Assembly (NCBI GenBank): GCA_963969395.1
Contig: OZ017798.1
Span: forward strand, 20,266,173-20,330,172
Direction: 5' to 3'
From: Pseudoscleropodium purum
Taxonomy: Eukaryota > Streptophyta > Bryopsida > Hypnales > Brachytheciaceae
DNA length: 64,000 nucleotides
Each line of letters opens with the position of its first letter. Position 1 is the first letter of the stretch. Shown here piece after piece: positions 1-11,040 of this stretch. A model generated the notes under the pieces. It searched no databases. It had not been told where the DNA came from and worked only from the letters and a program-made list of their open reading frames with translations. A program made the position numbers and the translations under genes.

Positions 1-800
1 GTCCTAAAATTCTTCAAAGAATATGATTGGTATGGACAAACATTATGACGGTCATGCTTGGTGTCGTACTATGACCTCAAACATTTACAATGATTTTGGT
101 CTGAAGTTTAGGAAATCCACTTGCGTTGGTCACTTGACATGTATGAATAAAGCGTGCGATTACTTGAATCGTTATTCTAAAAGAAACAAAATAGAGTGGT
201 TCGGTAACACAAGCACTCCATTCCACTTAAGATCAATTTCTCCACTTGATTCAACTTTAGTTTGCAAAGTTCGTAAACTTCCACCAACTTGTGTCAATTT
301 CTATGACAAAAGAATTTACTATGTTGTAGGTTTAGTTGATATGACGAGGGCTTACATTCATTTAGGCACTCATTACCATTCTGTTGTTGATGGACTTTGT
401 CGAGATTCTGTAGACACAATATCAAGACTCATTGCAAAAGAAGTAGAGAAAATACCTATAGCCAAAGCTTCTACAATAGCTTTGGCTGCTAGCAAAGAGT
501 TCTTGGACGCTTTCCTAGTTTATACGGGTGATGGACCAAAGGAAATGCTAAGGGATAAGGTATTAGATGATGTCATGGACAAATTCTAAGTCTTGAGTTC
601 ACTAAATGTTAGAAACATTATTACATCCTTCTATAGCACTAAAGTTGGTGGAAGAAAAAATTGGTCAATTACTTGCAATAAAGAAGTAAACAAAGATTGA
701 ATTCATTCACGACATTGTCTTTCCGAGATAGGGACAAAAAAAGGTGTACATGTTCAAAATGCTTGTCGACGGTGTCGTATTAAGAGGAGTTTGCTTTGGG
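1..800 (+). pseudogene. MULE-like/SWIM repeat gene, N-terminal segment (zinc-finger part)
   Basis: This is the N-terminal part of a decayed transposase-like gene that continues at 3,262-3,888 and 3,986-5,360. The longest open frame is 23-589 (188 residues). Its residues include C34, C40, C45, C81, C90 and an H117-Y-H119 pair, a spacing like the WRKY-GCM1/FLYWCH-type zinc fingers that precede Mutator-like transposases. The ATG at 23 is probably not the true start: frame 1 is open from base 1 and reads into the same protein after a frameshift near base 45, so the gene begins upstream of the window. After the stop at 587-589 related coding continues with shifts, ending in a KVYMFKMLVDG-like stretch near 741-773. 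From memory this resembles repetitive plant proteins that combine this zinc finger, a DDE core and a SWIM finger; this was not checked by search. Frameshifts and stops make it non-functional. Confidence 0.6.
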
Positions 801-1346
801 AAATCACGGGGATTTTAACTATTGCTAGAAATGATTTGAAGGTAGGGGTTCTTGCTTAATATCCCTTCAAACCTTGAATCTTCAATAGGATGTCCACTTA
901 AACCTTGAATCTTCAACAAATTTTGAATCAATTCCCCGTTAGCCTATCCTGTTATGATTCTAGGGATTCAAAGGTTAGGGAGGGGATAAGAAGTTACAAG
1001 ATACGGGACTGGTAGAATGGACTGTAGACCACAAGTTGAACCGTCCGTGAATATGGCTCTTAAACTTTCAAATTCACGGTCTACTGGTGATCAATCCAAT
1101 CTCACCGTGAGAACGACATAAGATTCAATTATGTGGGTTATTAACCCCACTTCGTTGCCTATGATATAAAATGAGGTAAGACCATGTATGCAATGTCTAG
1201 CCAATTTGCAAACAGAGTTTACAATATAAAAATTTGACAAAGCCCCATACCCACAATACGAAATGACAACGAACCTCCAAATCTGGCTAGGAATAACAAA
1301 GCTACAAGCTACAATATAAGTTAAGTCCTTGTAAGATAAATCTTCT

Positions 1347-1473
1347 CTTGAGTCTTCAAATCTTCACTTGAATCTTCAAATTTTCACTTGAATCTTCAAG
1401 TCTTCATTTGAATTTTTGAATCTTTAAGTCTTCATTTGAATCTTCAAATCTTCAAGTCTTCAATCTTTCAATC
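1347..1473. repeat. 20-bp minisatellite (CTTGAATCTTCAAATCTTCA type)
   Basis: About five to six imperfect copies of a roughly 20-bp unit based on TTGAATCTTCAA lie head to tail. Two isolated copies of the same core occur at about 880-920. The corresponding part of the second F1 copy lacks the array, so the expansion looks specific to this copy. Confidence 0.75.
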
Positions 1474-2322
1474 TTCTTTTCCACCCTCCTATAGGTTAGT
1501 AGCACTATAATGAGCACCAAAAACGTTCTAAAGCTCCATTTTAAGTAAGTGATAGCTCTTTTAAGAACTAAAACAATAAGCTTTGATTCATCAAAATCTC
1601 GTTTGAAGCAAAGCTACTGCCTATGAGCTATGTGCTCTCAAAGATTTCTTATAAGAAATTTGAGCAACAATACTCTACTCCACCTTTCTATTCATAACTT
1701 AAGTTATACAAATGATATTGATAAGTATGATAGCTTAATAGAAAGATAACAACAAGATCTATATTCTACTTAATTTTCACTTTGCTCCAACGAGATTCGT
1801 GACTTTAGAAGAGGTACAAAGTCTTTGCTCCTCTTTTTAAATAGCAACAAACTACTCCTTACTCAAAGACCTATAAAATTTACATACAAGCTTGGAATCA
1901 AATGAATTTACCGCCAAAAGAAGCGCAATAGAATCATGTATAACTTCACTAAATTTTGTATTAAAAGCTTTTTCAACAACATATAGCATCCAATTAAAGT
2001 TTTGATTCTTCGCACTTTAGCACACCATATACACATCAACATCGATGAAAGGAAGGAGCGAATTTCTTCCCTTTCTCCTTCCACATGGGCCACATCAACC
2101 CATGTGCACATTTTTCATGCTATAGGCTCCCTAAAATATTACTTTTTCAATATTCTAAATGCTTTTTTGGGTTCATAAACCCCAAAGTCAACCAAAACGA
2201 GGTAAACAACTTACTAACTTTTATCCAATTTAAATAAAAACTAAATGGTGGAGTACAAACTTAAAATATAGGTAAAAATACTCTATCTTAGCACCAAAAA
2301 TCCAATTTTGAAACCATTTATT

Positions 2323-2739
2323 TTACACACTTACAAACTTCAAAATATGCAAAAGTATAACAGCAATGTAGTTTGCTCTCCATTCTGTGGTCAATAGATT
2401 GAATGGTCCTTGAAGCCAAAAGCGATGGCCTACTTCACTGAAAATATGGCTAACCATTTGTTCTTCACTGTTGTTCTCAAAGCACCTCTCAAATACCATT
2501 TGATAAATCTCGGAAAGTGTAGGTTTAGATTCCAAAACGATCACCAAATCCTTATTTTTTAATTGCAAAATTGGCAGTGAAAATTGCTGGGTACTTGGCT
2601 CAATTTGTGATTGAACACAACATTCAGAAGGTCCCGCTTCATCTCGCATATGTTGTCTTGAAGTAGATGGTTGAATTGAATCAATTGATAATTGTGATAA
2701 CGGCAATTGCCAATCATCAAGGTTTTGTGAATCCATCAC
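2323..2739 (-). CDS. F1-encoded hypothetical protein, C-terminal part (138 aa)
   Basis: An open frame of 138 residues with no recognised domain. The N-terminal half is Ser/Gln-rich and low in complexity. The C-terminal half has a compact conserved segment around GHRFWLQGPFNLLT followed by a hydrophobic stretch. The same organisation, with similar residues (GYQ, stop, WLKGPVNHLT), is read on the plus strand at about 11,060-11,480 in the other F1 copy, where the frame is broken. Conservation between two diverged copies suggests that this was a real transposon-encoded protein. The N-terminus may continue further upstream in a now-mutated frame. Function unknown. Confidence 0.4.
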   Translation of the reverse strand: MMDSQNLDDWQLPLSQLSIDSIQPSTSRQHMRDEAGPSECCVQSQIEPSTQQFSLPILQLKNKDLVIVLESKPTLSEIYQMVFERCFENNSEEQMVSHIFSEVGHRFWLQGPFNLLTTEWRANYIAVILLHILKFVSV

Positions 2740-2740
2740 T

Positions 2741-3261
2741 ACAAATACTAAGATTCAAATTAGAACTAACTCAAAGTACATCATAAGAAGTAAAACTATT
2801 CAGTTCTCTTTATTTTATATTTAATAGTTTCTTCGAGAAACTTGCTTTTTAAAAAAATATTTCAATCACATTATACTAGCTATCTTTATAATAACATCAA
2901 AATACCAACAGTTAACCTACAGTGGTATAAAATCGTTGCGAAATCAACAACGGTTGTCAAGTTGGGAACTTGGTTGGTTGAAGAAGTCCTTGGTTAGCTG
3001 CTGGCTGGTTCCGGGTTCGAATCTTGTCGGATTCGTTGATTCGGTCTGAGTAGCTGCAACTTGTTACCGCTAGTGAAAGCAGAAAATAAACAGCCAATCA
3101 ACTAACCACCCTGTCCCCCTGAACTAAGTGACAAGATTCAGTACAATCCAAGACTGTGGACTTCTCCACGACTTTACCTTTTCTATCTCAACTCTTTTTT
3201 TATATTAGGGTTTAAGGTTAATTCTTTGATATTTTTACATAATAAAGTTTTTTACAACAAG
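2741..3261. other. Spacer with possible tRNA-related (SINE-like) unit at about 2,945-3,170
   Basis: Noticeably less AT-rich than its surroundings. It contains GGGTTCGAATCTT near 3,014, which resembles a pol III B box. A loose A-box-like stretch (TGGTTGGTTGAAG) lies some 40 bases upstream. No clean tRNA fold or poly-A tail was seen, so a tRNA-derived SINE is only a suggestion. The right edge (ACAG before 3,269) looks like a splice acceptor in front of the next MULE-like segment. Confidence 0.3.
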
Positions 3262-3888
3262 ACAACAGCCCTGGAAGTGAAGTCGATCTTGTATGGTAGA
3301 TGCAACCAAGGGGGGGATCTTGCTAACTACTAGCTTATATTTGACCACATTAAGCGTGTCAAAAGCTGAACTATAATTGCATGTCATGTATATGTTTCTA
3401 GTTATTGTAAGGTTATGATTGTTGTAGTTTGCGATATACAATCAGAAGACACTGGTAGACAAGTGACTATGTGGAGATGTCTCAATAGAATTATGGAGAA
3501 GAATGGCTTATCCAATCCAAATTCCAAGGGATTCATGACAGACAACGCTCAAAACAACTAGAATGTTGTTTGAATTGTCTATGGCTTTAACAATCCTTCC
3601 ATAAAGATGGTGGACTGAGAACACACCTACGTCTTTCATTGGGCCACTTTAATGAAGCAACACACAAAGAGACTTATAAAGTGTGAATTGCAGAACCAAC
3701 ACATCAAGCTCTATAGAGATTACAAAGATACGAAGAGTCTTGACAAGGCAGAAAGCATATACCTTCAAGTCAAGGCTTGGTGGTACTCTTCTGGTGCAAA
3801 AATGGAGGAATGTTTGAAGAAGCTTGAGTTGTGGTTAATATTTTGGCATTTTAAATATTGTCAATGGGGTGGTTTATGGAAACTATAA
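3262..3888 (+). pseudogene. MULE-like/SWIM repeat gene, central (DDE core) segment
   Basis: This is the central part of the decayed gene that begins at base 1. From about 3,269 the plus strand reads, across several stops and shifts, PGSEVDLVW, then FDHIKRVK, VVVCDIQSED, GFMTDNAQNN and, in the open frame 3,652-3,888, a Lys/Trp-rich segment ending FWHFKYCQWGG. The Asp in FMTDNAQ sits where Mutator-like transposases carry a catalytic acid. At least three in-frame stops (for example after MTDNAQNN) rule out a functional product. The preceding segment ends near 773 with LVDG, so about 2.5 kb of F1 repeat and spacer interrupt the gene, either as an insertion or inside an intron. Family assignment is from recalled similarity, not a search. 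Confidence 0.55.
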
Positions 3889-3985
3889 GATCTTAATTCT
3901 TCCTTCTCTTCCTTTCTAAGCATGGCTATTTGGAGTTCCATTGATAGGTTTGGAATCTATCTAATACCTCTTTTCTCACTTGTAT

Positions 3986-5360
3986 AGGATCTATCAATTG
4001 ACAAGTTAGCAAATATTCCATCTTACAATCTCTCTAAAACAATTTACAACAAGTAGCTACAAGCATCAAGGAAGCGTGGTACGGATTTATATGTTGTGAC
4101 ATGTAATAATTGGATACGAGTATTCAAGAAAATGACAAATTATCAAGTGTACCTCAATGATGGCCCATTTAGATTTGAACCCTCGCAACATGATTTGAAG
4201 CTGAAGAAAGCAGTAGCATCTATGGATGAAAAGAGAATTACTGACACCTTTGTGTAGTATGTTAGGTGCTGAGGAAGTATGCACCCATTCCATATTTGAA
4301 AGGAGAGGAAGTGTTTGGGTCAATAAAACAAAAATTAGACATACCCATTGGGTCTAAAGGTAATTCTTATTGCCCGGATAAGGTCAATTTTTCTCATCCT
4401 AGAGTGCAATTGAGGTCGACCAAAGTTGTAGTTGCTAGTGTGGATTTATCCACTCTAGGCTTTCCTCATGCAAAGCACGTTTAGGAGACACATTATGACC
4501 CTTCTAAATGGCATATAGCTCGCATATTTGTGAAATCAAAGAGGAAGTGTCGTGCCATTCAGTCTCAAACAAAGGTGAAGTGTAAGATGACTATAGCTAA
4601 CGGTTCTAAACCAACTGCTACTTCCACATATAAAGGTCAAAAATGTGAGTTCAAAGGTTCAAGAGTAGAGACAGATGAATTTTGGTTTTGTCCAAATGAT
4701 ATCAAACATTACGTGGTGGGTTTGAGGAAGTCTCATGTTCTCAGTTGACCCAGAAGTTCAGATGTCTAGACAGTGATGATTGGTACAACTCTATCTTCTG
4801 ATGAGATTATTCTATTTGAAGAGACAAATTTCTACTTATAAGAGTGACTTTTTTTGTCCTTGCAACGACTCTTTACTTCCTCCAACCTATTTGAAGTTGT
4901 ACAGTGGACTTATGCAAGACCTCCATATGCTAAGAAGCCTCTATGCATTTGCAATGGAAAAATCATTTGTAGGAATGATAAGGCGCCAAGTAAAGATCAC
5001 CAGAACTAATGGGAGAGTGTCCGGAATGTTACCGGAAATTTTCTTGGAATGAACATTTTGCTATACTCGGGACTTAGAGCTATCATCACCCTTCAATCAA
5101 AAGTTGAACTTCATCACATGGTGTATCAAGTTACTATCTCTAATTTCCCAGCTTACACTTGCTTATATTTCATTGGTATCGTGTCTGCATCAATTGGGAA
5201 GCAAGGGAAATACGTCAATTGCAAACATCTATATTACATTTTTCGATACTTATGTAAAGTGGACTAGAAGAAGGACAAGTTCATTCATGCACCAAGCTTT
5301 AGTATGGATGAAGTGATGAAACTACTAGAAATGGCAGGGATGATGAAAAATACTATCTAA
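3986..5360 (+). pseudogene. MULE-like/SWIM repeat gene, C-terminal segment with SWIM zinc finger
   Basis: This is the C-terminal part of the same decayed gene. Fragments in changing frames read SYNLSKTIYNK and GTDLYVVTCNNWIRVF (3,990-4,150), SIKQKLDIPIG (about 4,320-4,360), DPSKWHIARIFVKSKRKC (about 4,497-4,550) and a segment to about 4,748. The last recognisable part is 5,049-5,267. Its TCLYF and VNCKHLYYIFRYLCKVD correspond to a SWIM finger (CxC then CxH): the CKH half is intact and the second Cys of the first pair is lost. SWIM fingers are typical C-terminal domains of MULE and FAR1-type transposases. The gap 3,889-3,985 could be an intron. Several stops and frameshifts make this a pseudogene. 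Confidence 0.55.
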
Positions 5361-6460
5361 AATGGTACTACTAACATCAAATATGTTATTAGTGGATGAA
5401 TTTAGTATTGCATTTGTATATGTGTTGATGTAGAAGCTTAGACTTTCAATACAAAGGACTACAAATTAAAAACCTACTTCTTTGATGTACTGTACAAGTA
5501 TTTAAATTATTATATAATCACTTTCCTACAAGCGTCATTCAAGTATTTCAACTACTATGAAAATTTTGCCATTTTGACAAATGAATGTATTTTGTATCCT
5601 TAGATGGATTCAAAATGGAAATTTGTGGAGACATTACAAAAACGAGGCCTAATTGAGGTGCCAGTCTTACATTTTTGAAACAAAAATTGGAGAACATTGG
5701 TTTTAGATCAAGAGAAAGGAGACCTCCTCCCCTACCTATTTTTTCGGTGACAGTCGGAAGCACCCTTACAGAGCTCCATCATTGCAGTGCAATATTCAAA
5801 GGGGTGCGTGGTCTCACAATTTAAAAGAAAATAATATAGGTGCATTGTTTTGGGCAACATACTACTGTGCTCTATGTTCATGGGACTGCGATACCTAAAC
5901 TGTGGTAATAGATAGACACTAATAGTTACACAATATCAAGTCCATAGTCATGGGTGCATGATACTGGGTTGACACTAAACCTCCACAATAACAAGTCCAC
6001 AGTCATAGGTCCACAATATTAGGTCTACATTAAAAAAATTTGTTTGAACCCTATTATTCTTTACCTTACAAAAATGTATCCATGTTTTTTTACTCAAATC
6101 CTCCAAAATGTCCAACTTTTTTTTAAAGAATCCAAAGGCTCGCAAAATCTGCATTCATCGCTCTCAAGCTCGCACTTCTAGGCTCACAAACTAACGTCGT
6201 TGCTTACAAAGTTTCAAGTTTTCCATTGAACACTTCAAAATCTCCATTGAAGCTATTCCACGAACATCCAATTCAATATGAGTATTTTAACACATATGGC
6301 TTCAAAGATTGAAGTTAAATCATGGACTATAAACTCTATCCTTGTATTGTACAATTTTTAATTTGTTGAACTTACTAAGGTAAACCTCCCTACTTATGCA
6401 ATGTTACAATTCATGTCACTTGCGGTCAATGTTTTACAATTACAATTTTTTTTATATATA
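5361..6460. other. Intergenic, no gene seen; short diverged repeats at about 5,890-6,030
   Basis: No coding similarity was recognised on either strand. Around 5,890-6,030 a phrase like TCCACAGTCATAGGTCCACAATAT recurs three or four times in diverged form, suggesting an old tandem array. Confidence 0.4.
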
Positions 6461-6707
6461 CACTATTGGTACCATAGAATTATCTCAATCAATTGCCTTT
6501 GATTATAGATTCTTTTGATTGTGTCTAATTTAATTCTATATGAATTTTTTTTGACATCTACATTGACATCTAACTATTTTATATCAAAAATAACATCCAA
6601 TGAATATCATGAAAAGCATAAAAATAGCTAGATGACAATATAGATGTAAAAAAAATCCGTTGCAAAAAATTCAAGGTTCTTGAAATAAAAAGGAGTTTCT
6701 TCTAGTG
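6461..6707. mobile_element. Candidate foldback/MITE with CACTA...TAGTG ends
   Basis: The stretch begins CACTATTGG after a TA and ends TTCTTCTAGTG followed by TA. An internal inverted repeat pairs TTTTTTTTGACATCTACATT (6,545-6,570) with its near reverse complement at about 6,625-6,660, including TAGCTATTTT-type arms. The end resembles that of the palindromic element at 15,931-16,065 (CTAGAAGAAA). A TA target duplication is consistent but uninformative in such AT-rich DNA. Confidence 0.4.
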
Positions 6708-6904
6708 TATATCCACTATAATATTAAAAATAATTTGTACAACCCCTATTTGTCAAGGCTAACTTATTAATAAAAATTCCTACTATATGATTTTTTACAT
6801 AGCCTAATTTATATATAATAGAGTATGTAGAATTTATTGAATCTTATAGTAGCCCCACATATTATATAAAATTTTCCTCTTTTGAATTAAATGAACCCTA
6901 TTTT
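6708..6904. other. AT-rich spacer, nothing recognised
   Basis: Low-complexity AT-rich sequence without coding or repeat structure that I can support. Confidence 0.4.
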
Positions 6905-7485
6905 CTAACTTACATAGTTTTTTAAAAATTGGTAGTGATCTCCCTGGAGTTCTTACAATAATTTCCTTAACCACTTAAACTTCTTTAGTTGTAGCTTTTG
7001 AAAATGCCATATACTTAGATTTTGTAAAGAAGAGTGCCAAGAAATGTTGCTTTTTGTTGCCCTGAGAAATAATACCAACAACAAAGATGAAATAGTATTT
7101 GGAGGTGGATTTGTAGATTTCTTTGTCACCTACCTAATCTCCATCAAAAGAAACCATGAAGCAAATCTTCTTGTGTACACTTTTTACACTTGATGCCAAA
7201 CGTTAAGACACCTTTTATATATTATAAAATTATTTATAAAGCTTGTATATGAAACATACTAGGGTTAGATAGGTATTGTAGATGGCCATTTGTTGTATAT
7301 GCACAATTGGTGTGTGTATTGACAATGGCATGCATAGACTACCTACAACCTTTGAGTAGGAAAATGGGTCTTGTTGCGATATTAGACTTTTGTCTTCATT
7401 TAAAAAGAATTCCAAATTACATTGGTGTGTTGAATGGATTACAATTAAGTATATTAAATTCTTGAAGTTTGGTTGTTAACACCTA
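6905..7485 (-). pseudogene. Ty1/copia fragment: end of reverse transcriptase and RNase H
   Basis: On the minus strand this aligns with the 3' part of the pol gene of the copia element at 27,361-33,971 (its 29,430-29,950 region). The open piece 7,230-7,415 reads DPFSYSKVVGSLCM, matching DPYPYSKIVGNFIH in the larger copy, a segment between reverse transcriptase and RNase H. Flanking parts are in other frames with stops. The spacing of the matching words (for example around 6,975-7,010 and 7,060-7,160) is preserved. There are no LTRs, primer site, integrase or gag next to it, so it is an isolated remnant. Confidence 0.7.
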
Positions 7486-10400
7486 AAAGACCAACATGTT
7501 GTTTTTGGACTTGTAAATTTTTTAGGCAAGTGCATGTGAATTGAGATTTCACTTGTTTTGGACAAATTTTTTTTGACAAGGTATGGTTGAAGGATATCTA
7601 TTGTGAGCACAAAATTTTATAGAATTTGAAAAGGAGAGTGAAAAGATATGATGGAAAAGGTTGTTTGTTTCTCAATTGGGGCAGTGGGGGCAGGCACATT
7701 TACACTACAGCTAAATTTTTGGAAAGGTGCCTTATATTGTGAGGGCAATACAAAGGACAGGGATTTCCAATATATGTTAGCTGGGTTCCAAAATTGGATT
7801 TGGACTGACATAAGGAAACCCAAATAAATGCACCAAGATTGGATTTGGCCCAAGACAAAGCAACCTAATGAAATGCACCCATTGTCCCATTTTGGAAGTG
7901 CAATTTAGGCAATTGGATTAGTTGAAGTAAGAGGCCTTGAACAATGTAATTGCCACATCCAAGTTCATTTTCCTAATGGACTTTAGAAAAATTGCCAAGT
8001 GATATTCTTGAACAATGAAAAGATAGGGAAATCTACATTTTATGATACAAACACATGTCTACTTCAATGCAAAGCACTGTTTTTTTATTAGATTTATAAG
8101 ACATCATAATGTTTGGAGATCCTTACTAAAATTTTGATTCTATTTGTATAAATTATCAAATTTTATTCCAAATCTAAATCTCAAATATAATCTATCCCTA
8201 ACATGAAGAAGCAACATTTCTCCTATGAATTGAAAGCAACTATAAACAACTAGCTATACAACCATATTAAATTCAAAATCACACACATTTGAAATAGCCA
8301 CCATTTTCAAAATGCAATCAAGAAGGAAAATGGGTTTTAGCATCTTTACAAAAGTCCATAATTACAAGGCCTATCTTGCTTTTCTAATCACACATGCATA
8401 CAAATAACTCTAAATTTCTAGAGATCAAAGGAAAATTTTAAATTAAGGACATTTTTAAGTTGTATACATGGATGGTTCCAATTTGGTGAAGGTGTCATAT
8501 GTTCCACTATGCATTGAGAATGAGTCACCTAGAGTTAGAAAATCAATAGCTTGAGGGATCTTGGTAATGTAAGGGATAGTTTGCAAAGCTCCACATTGAT
8601 CATTGAGTCCAAGCACCTAGGTAGTGCAATTCTTCTCATAGTTGATTTGTAGGAAGGAGGACTTGCAGCAAGTATCACTATAGAATCTAAAGAGACAAGA
8701 ACTACAACAAGTGCTAGAAACCAATTACTTTCACTAATTCAATATGTCCAAGTCTTGCAAGAAGAATTATGACTATTACTAATAGAGTGTCAAGGGACAA
8801 GTTTTCTTTAAGTCTCACGAGTTGTAGCACTGCTAGACATGTATTACTTGAGATCTTTGCCTACTTGAAAGGAGACATCAAAGTGGTCTTTAAATCCAAC
8901 AACCACAAACTATAGACATCATTTTTACAAGCAAGCGGCTCATGCTCTATGCTGGAGAGAAAGAAGGGAGTTTCATCTAGTCATTCACATCTTCATCAAG
9001 GATATGTGGCTATATCTATCTTCCAATCTATCAAAGCAAGAACAAAACAAAATAGACATATTTTGAGATTTCTAAAGGAAAAATGTGTATGAACTATATG
9101 TTCTTGTGATTTGCATACAATTTTTACATTCCCATGCTACAATTTACAGTTTAGACATTCTAGAAGAGCATAACTACTGATTTTGCATAACTCCAACTTC
9201 CATTATTTTCTTGAAGCATAGCAAAAAATCCAAAATGTAGCAAAATAATCTAAATTAGCCATGTTGTTTTGATTTCTAAATAATAAATTTGCATGAAAGA
9301 AATCAAAATGAATGGTATAGTTTTTGAATTGCTTACATTTGTTATGATAGCTTGCATGAGATGATGTGCCTTTGCGGTAGAGTGCGAGGATTAACACATG
9401 TAGGTGTGGTGTTGCTATAGGGAGTCCAAGTCTAATTGATGAGCAACTCCAACTCCCTTCTTGGTGCATAGTGAGATCAAATTCCAATCCCCAATACAAT
9501 TACCACAAAGTGGCTACTAATCTAAAGCTCTAGACCCATGGAGGGGGTTGAGTACCTATTACAATAATATATTGGCGTCAAAGAATGGAGCTTGCATTGA
9601 AGGCGACAATGTCAATGCAACCGCACCGAGCATCAACCAAAGCGCTCAGGCTGGCGTTGACCTAGCATTGATTGGAGGCGACATTGATTAGAGCAAGCAC
9701 CTCCAATGCATTGACTCATAAAAAGAACTACTGCATTAGTCTAGATTGGCCCTATTAATCTGTTGCTCTTGTACTCTCAATGTTGATAAAACTGTATTTG
9801 GTCCTTTTCCTACAAACAATAGGCACTTGGTTAATGATACAGCATCGATGAAATCAAAAAAGCAATCAAAGATTTCAATGTTATACAAGATGAAGTGAGA
9901 ATTTAGTGGGTGAGAATTAAGTAGCAATAATTTATTTTTAGATTTTAATGGTGACACCTCCGATGACAAAAAGGATAAATTGACAAGTTCCACTAGCCTC
10001 TTGAGATGATGCACTTAGATGCAAAACTTCTAATATCAAACTAAGCCAAATTCAAGTATAAGTGGCAAAGGAGTGAATGCCCAAATTACGATGGAGACAA
10101 AGATGAAATGGTTGAGGAACTTCACTAAGTTGACCATTTGGGTGGAAAAGACCACGCGATAGGCGGTTTAGGTGGGGAAGATTGTTGATCAGATCTTATT
10201 GCTAATCGCAATTAGTAGGGTCGTAACAAGTAAGGAACAAGAATTTTCAACTCCAAGGAAGACCACTCAAATTTACATCTGGAAGAATATATGGTAGAAC
10301 AACAAACCACAACCCATATTTACATAGAGTTTCTTAAATAACCACTTCCTATTGACTTGGTGCCTAGGCATAAGGTCCCTCAGACTTCTTTAGAGCATTT

Positions 10401-11040
10401 AATGTTTTTATTTAAATATATAGGTTTTCTAAATGAGAATTATGTTGCAAAAATAAACATATTAGAGATTAAAAATGGATTAAGTAATCATGGATAAAAT
10501 AATTTTGAGGATCATGGAAGTGATAGTGGTAATAATAGGGATCCTAGTAATCCCAATGGTGTAAAATATGTTTTTAGACAACCAACATGGATATAATCTC
10601 ATTCAACATGCTCTCTTGAACATTGTGTATTTGTTGGCATGTCTTGTCCTAATAGACATTTCTACAAAATACTATCATTCCTAGCAAAATGGAGCAAGTT
10701 CAAAGATTAGTGAATGAAATAAAAGAAAATTTCAAATTCAATTAGATTCTAGGAAAATACATCATCATAAATGAGATGATGATAAAATAAAAAAAATTTG
10801 TATTGTCTTGTTATCATGTTGCAAATGCAAACATTATATAGAATATGTATATTTACATTTTTTAGATTGGTTTGAATGTTTGTAACATTATAAAAAAGAT
10901 GACATCATTTGAAGTGGCTTCAAGATGATGCCTTATCTTTGTTATTATAAGCAATTGTATAGAGAAGGATTCACTTGAAAACTTTATCTCATTTGATATT
11001 TTTGTTTTTGTTTTTTATTTAAATTATATTATATCGAATT
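7486..11040. other. Long intergenic stretch with decayed sequence, no recognisable gene
   Basis: No open frame here resembles a known family; frames of 78-98 residues are isolated and compositionally ordinary. At 9,590-9,720 a phrase based on GGCGACATTGATT-like words recurs a few times. Around 10,080-10,700 plus-strand pieces look faintly coding (for example around 10,560-10,700) but have stops, suggesting an old transposon relic. A phrase at about 10,358-10,375 (GGTGCCTAGGCAT) recurs near 38,752 with weak surrounding similarity. Confidence 0.4.

Larger units (their letters stand above)
905..2740 (-). mobile_element. Unclassified repeat F1, minus-strand copy
   Basis: This stretch is an inverted, diverged copy of the repeat at 11,041-12,790. 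Matching landmarks are a block near 1,035-1,075 (AGACCACAAGTTGAA, then GGCTCTTAAACTTTCAAA) against the reverse complement of 12,600-12,660. A further match is a block near 1,130-1,170 (TATGTGGGTTATTAA, then CCACTTCGT) against 12,470-12,560. A coding end (2,323-2,739) is followed on the minus strand by about 1.3 kb of non-coding sequence, an order preserved in the other copy. No terminal repeats or target duplication could be defined, so the element class is open; the 3' end of a DNA transposon or of a retroelement are both possible. It lies between two segments of the MULE-like gene and may be what split it. Confidence 0.5.
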
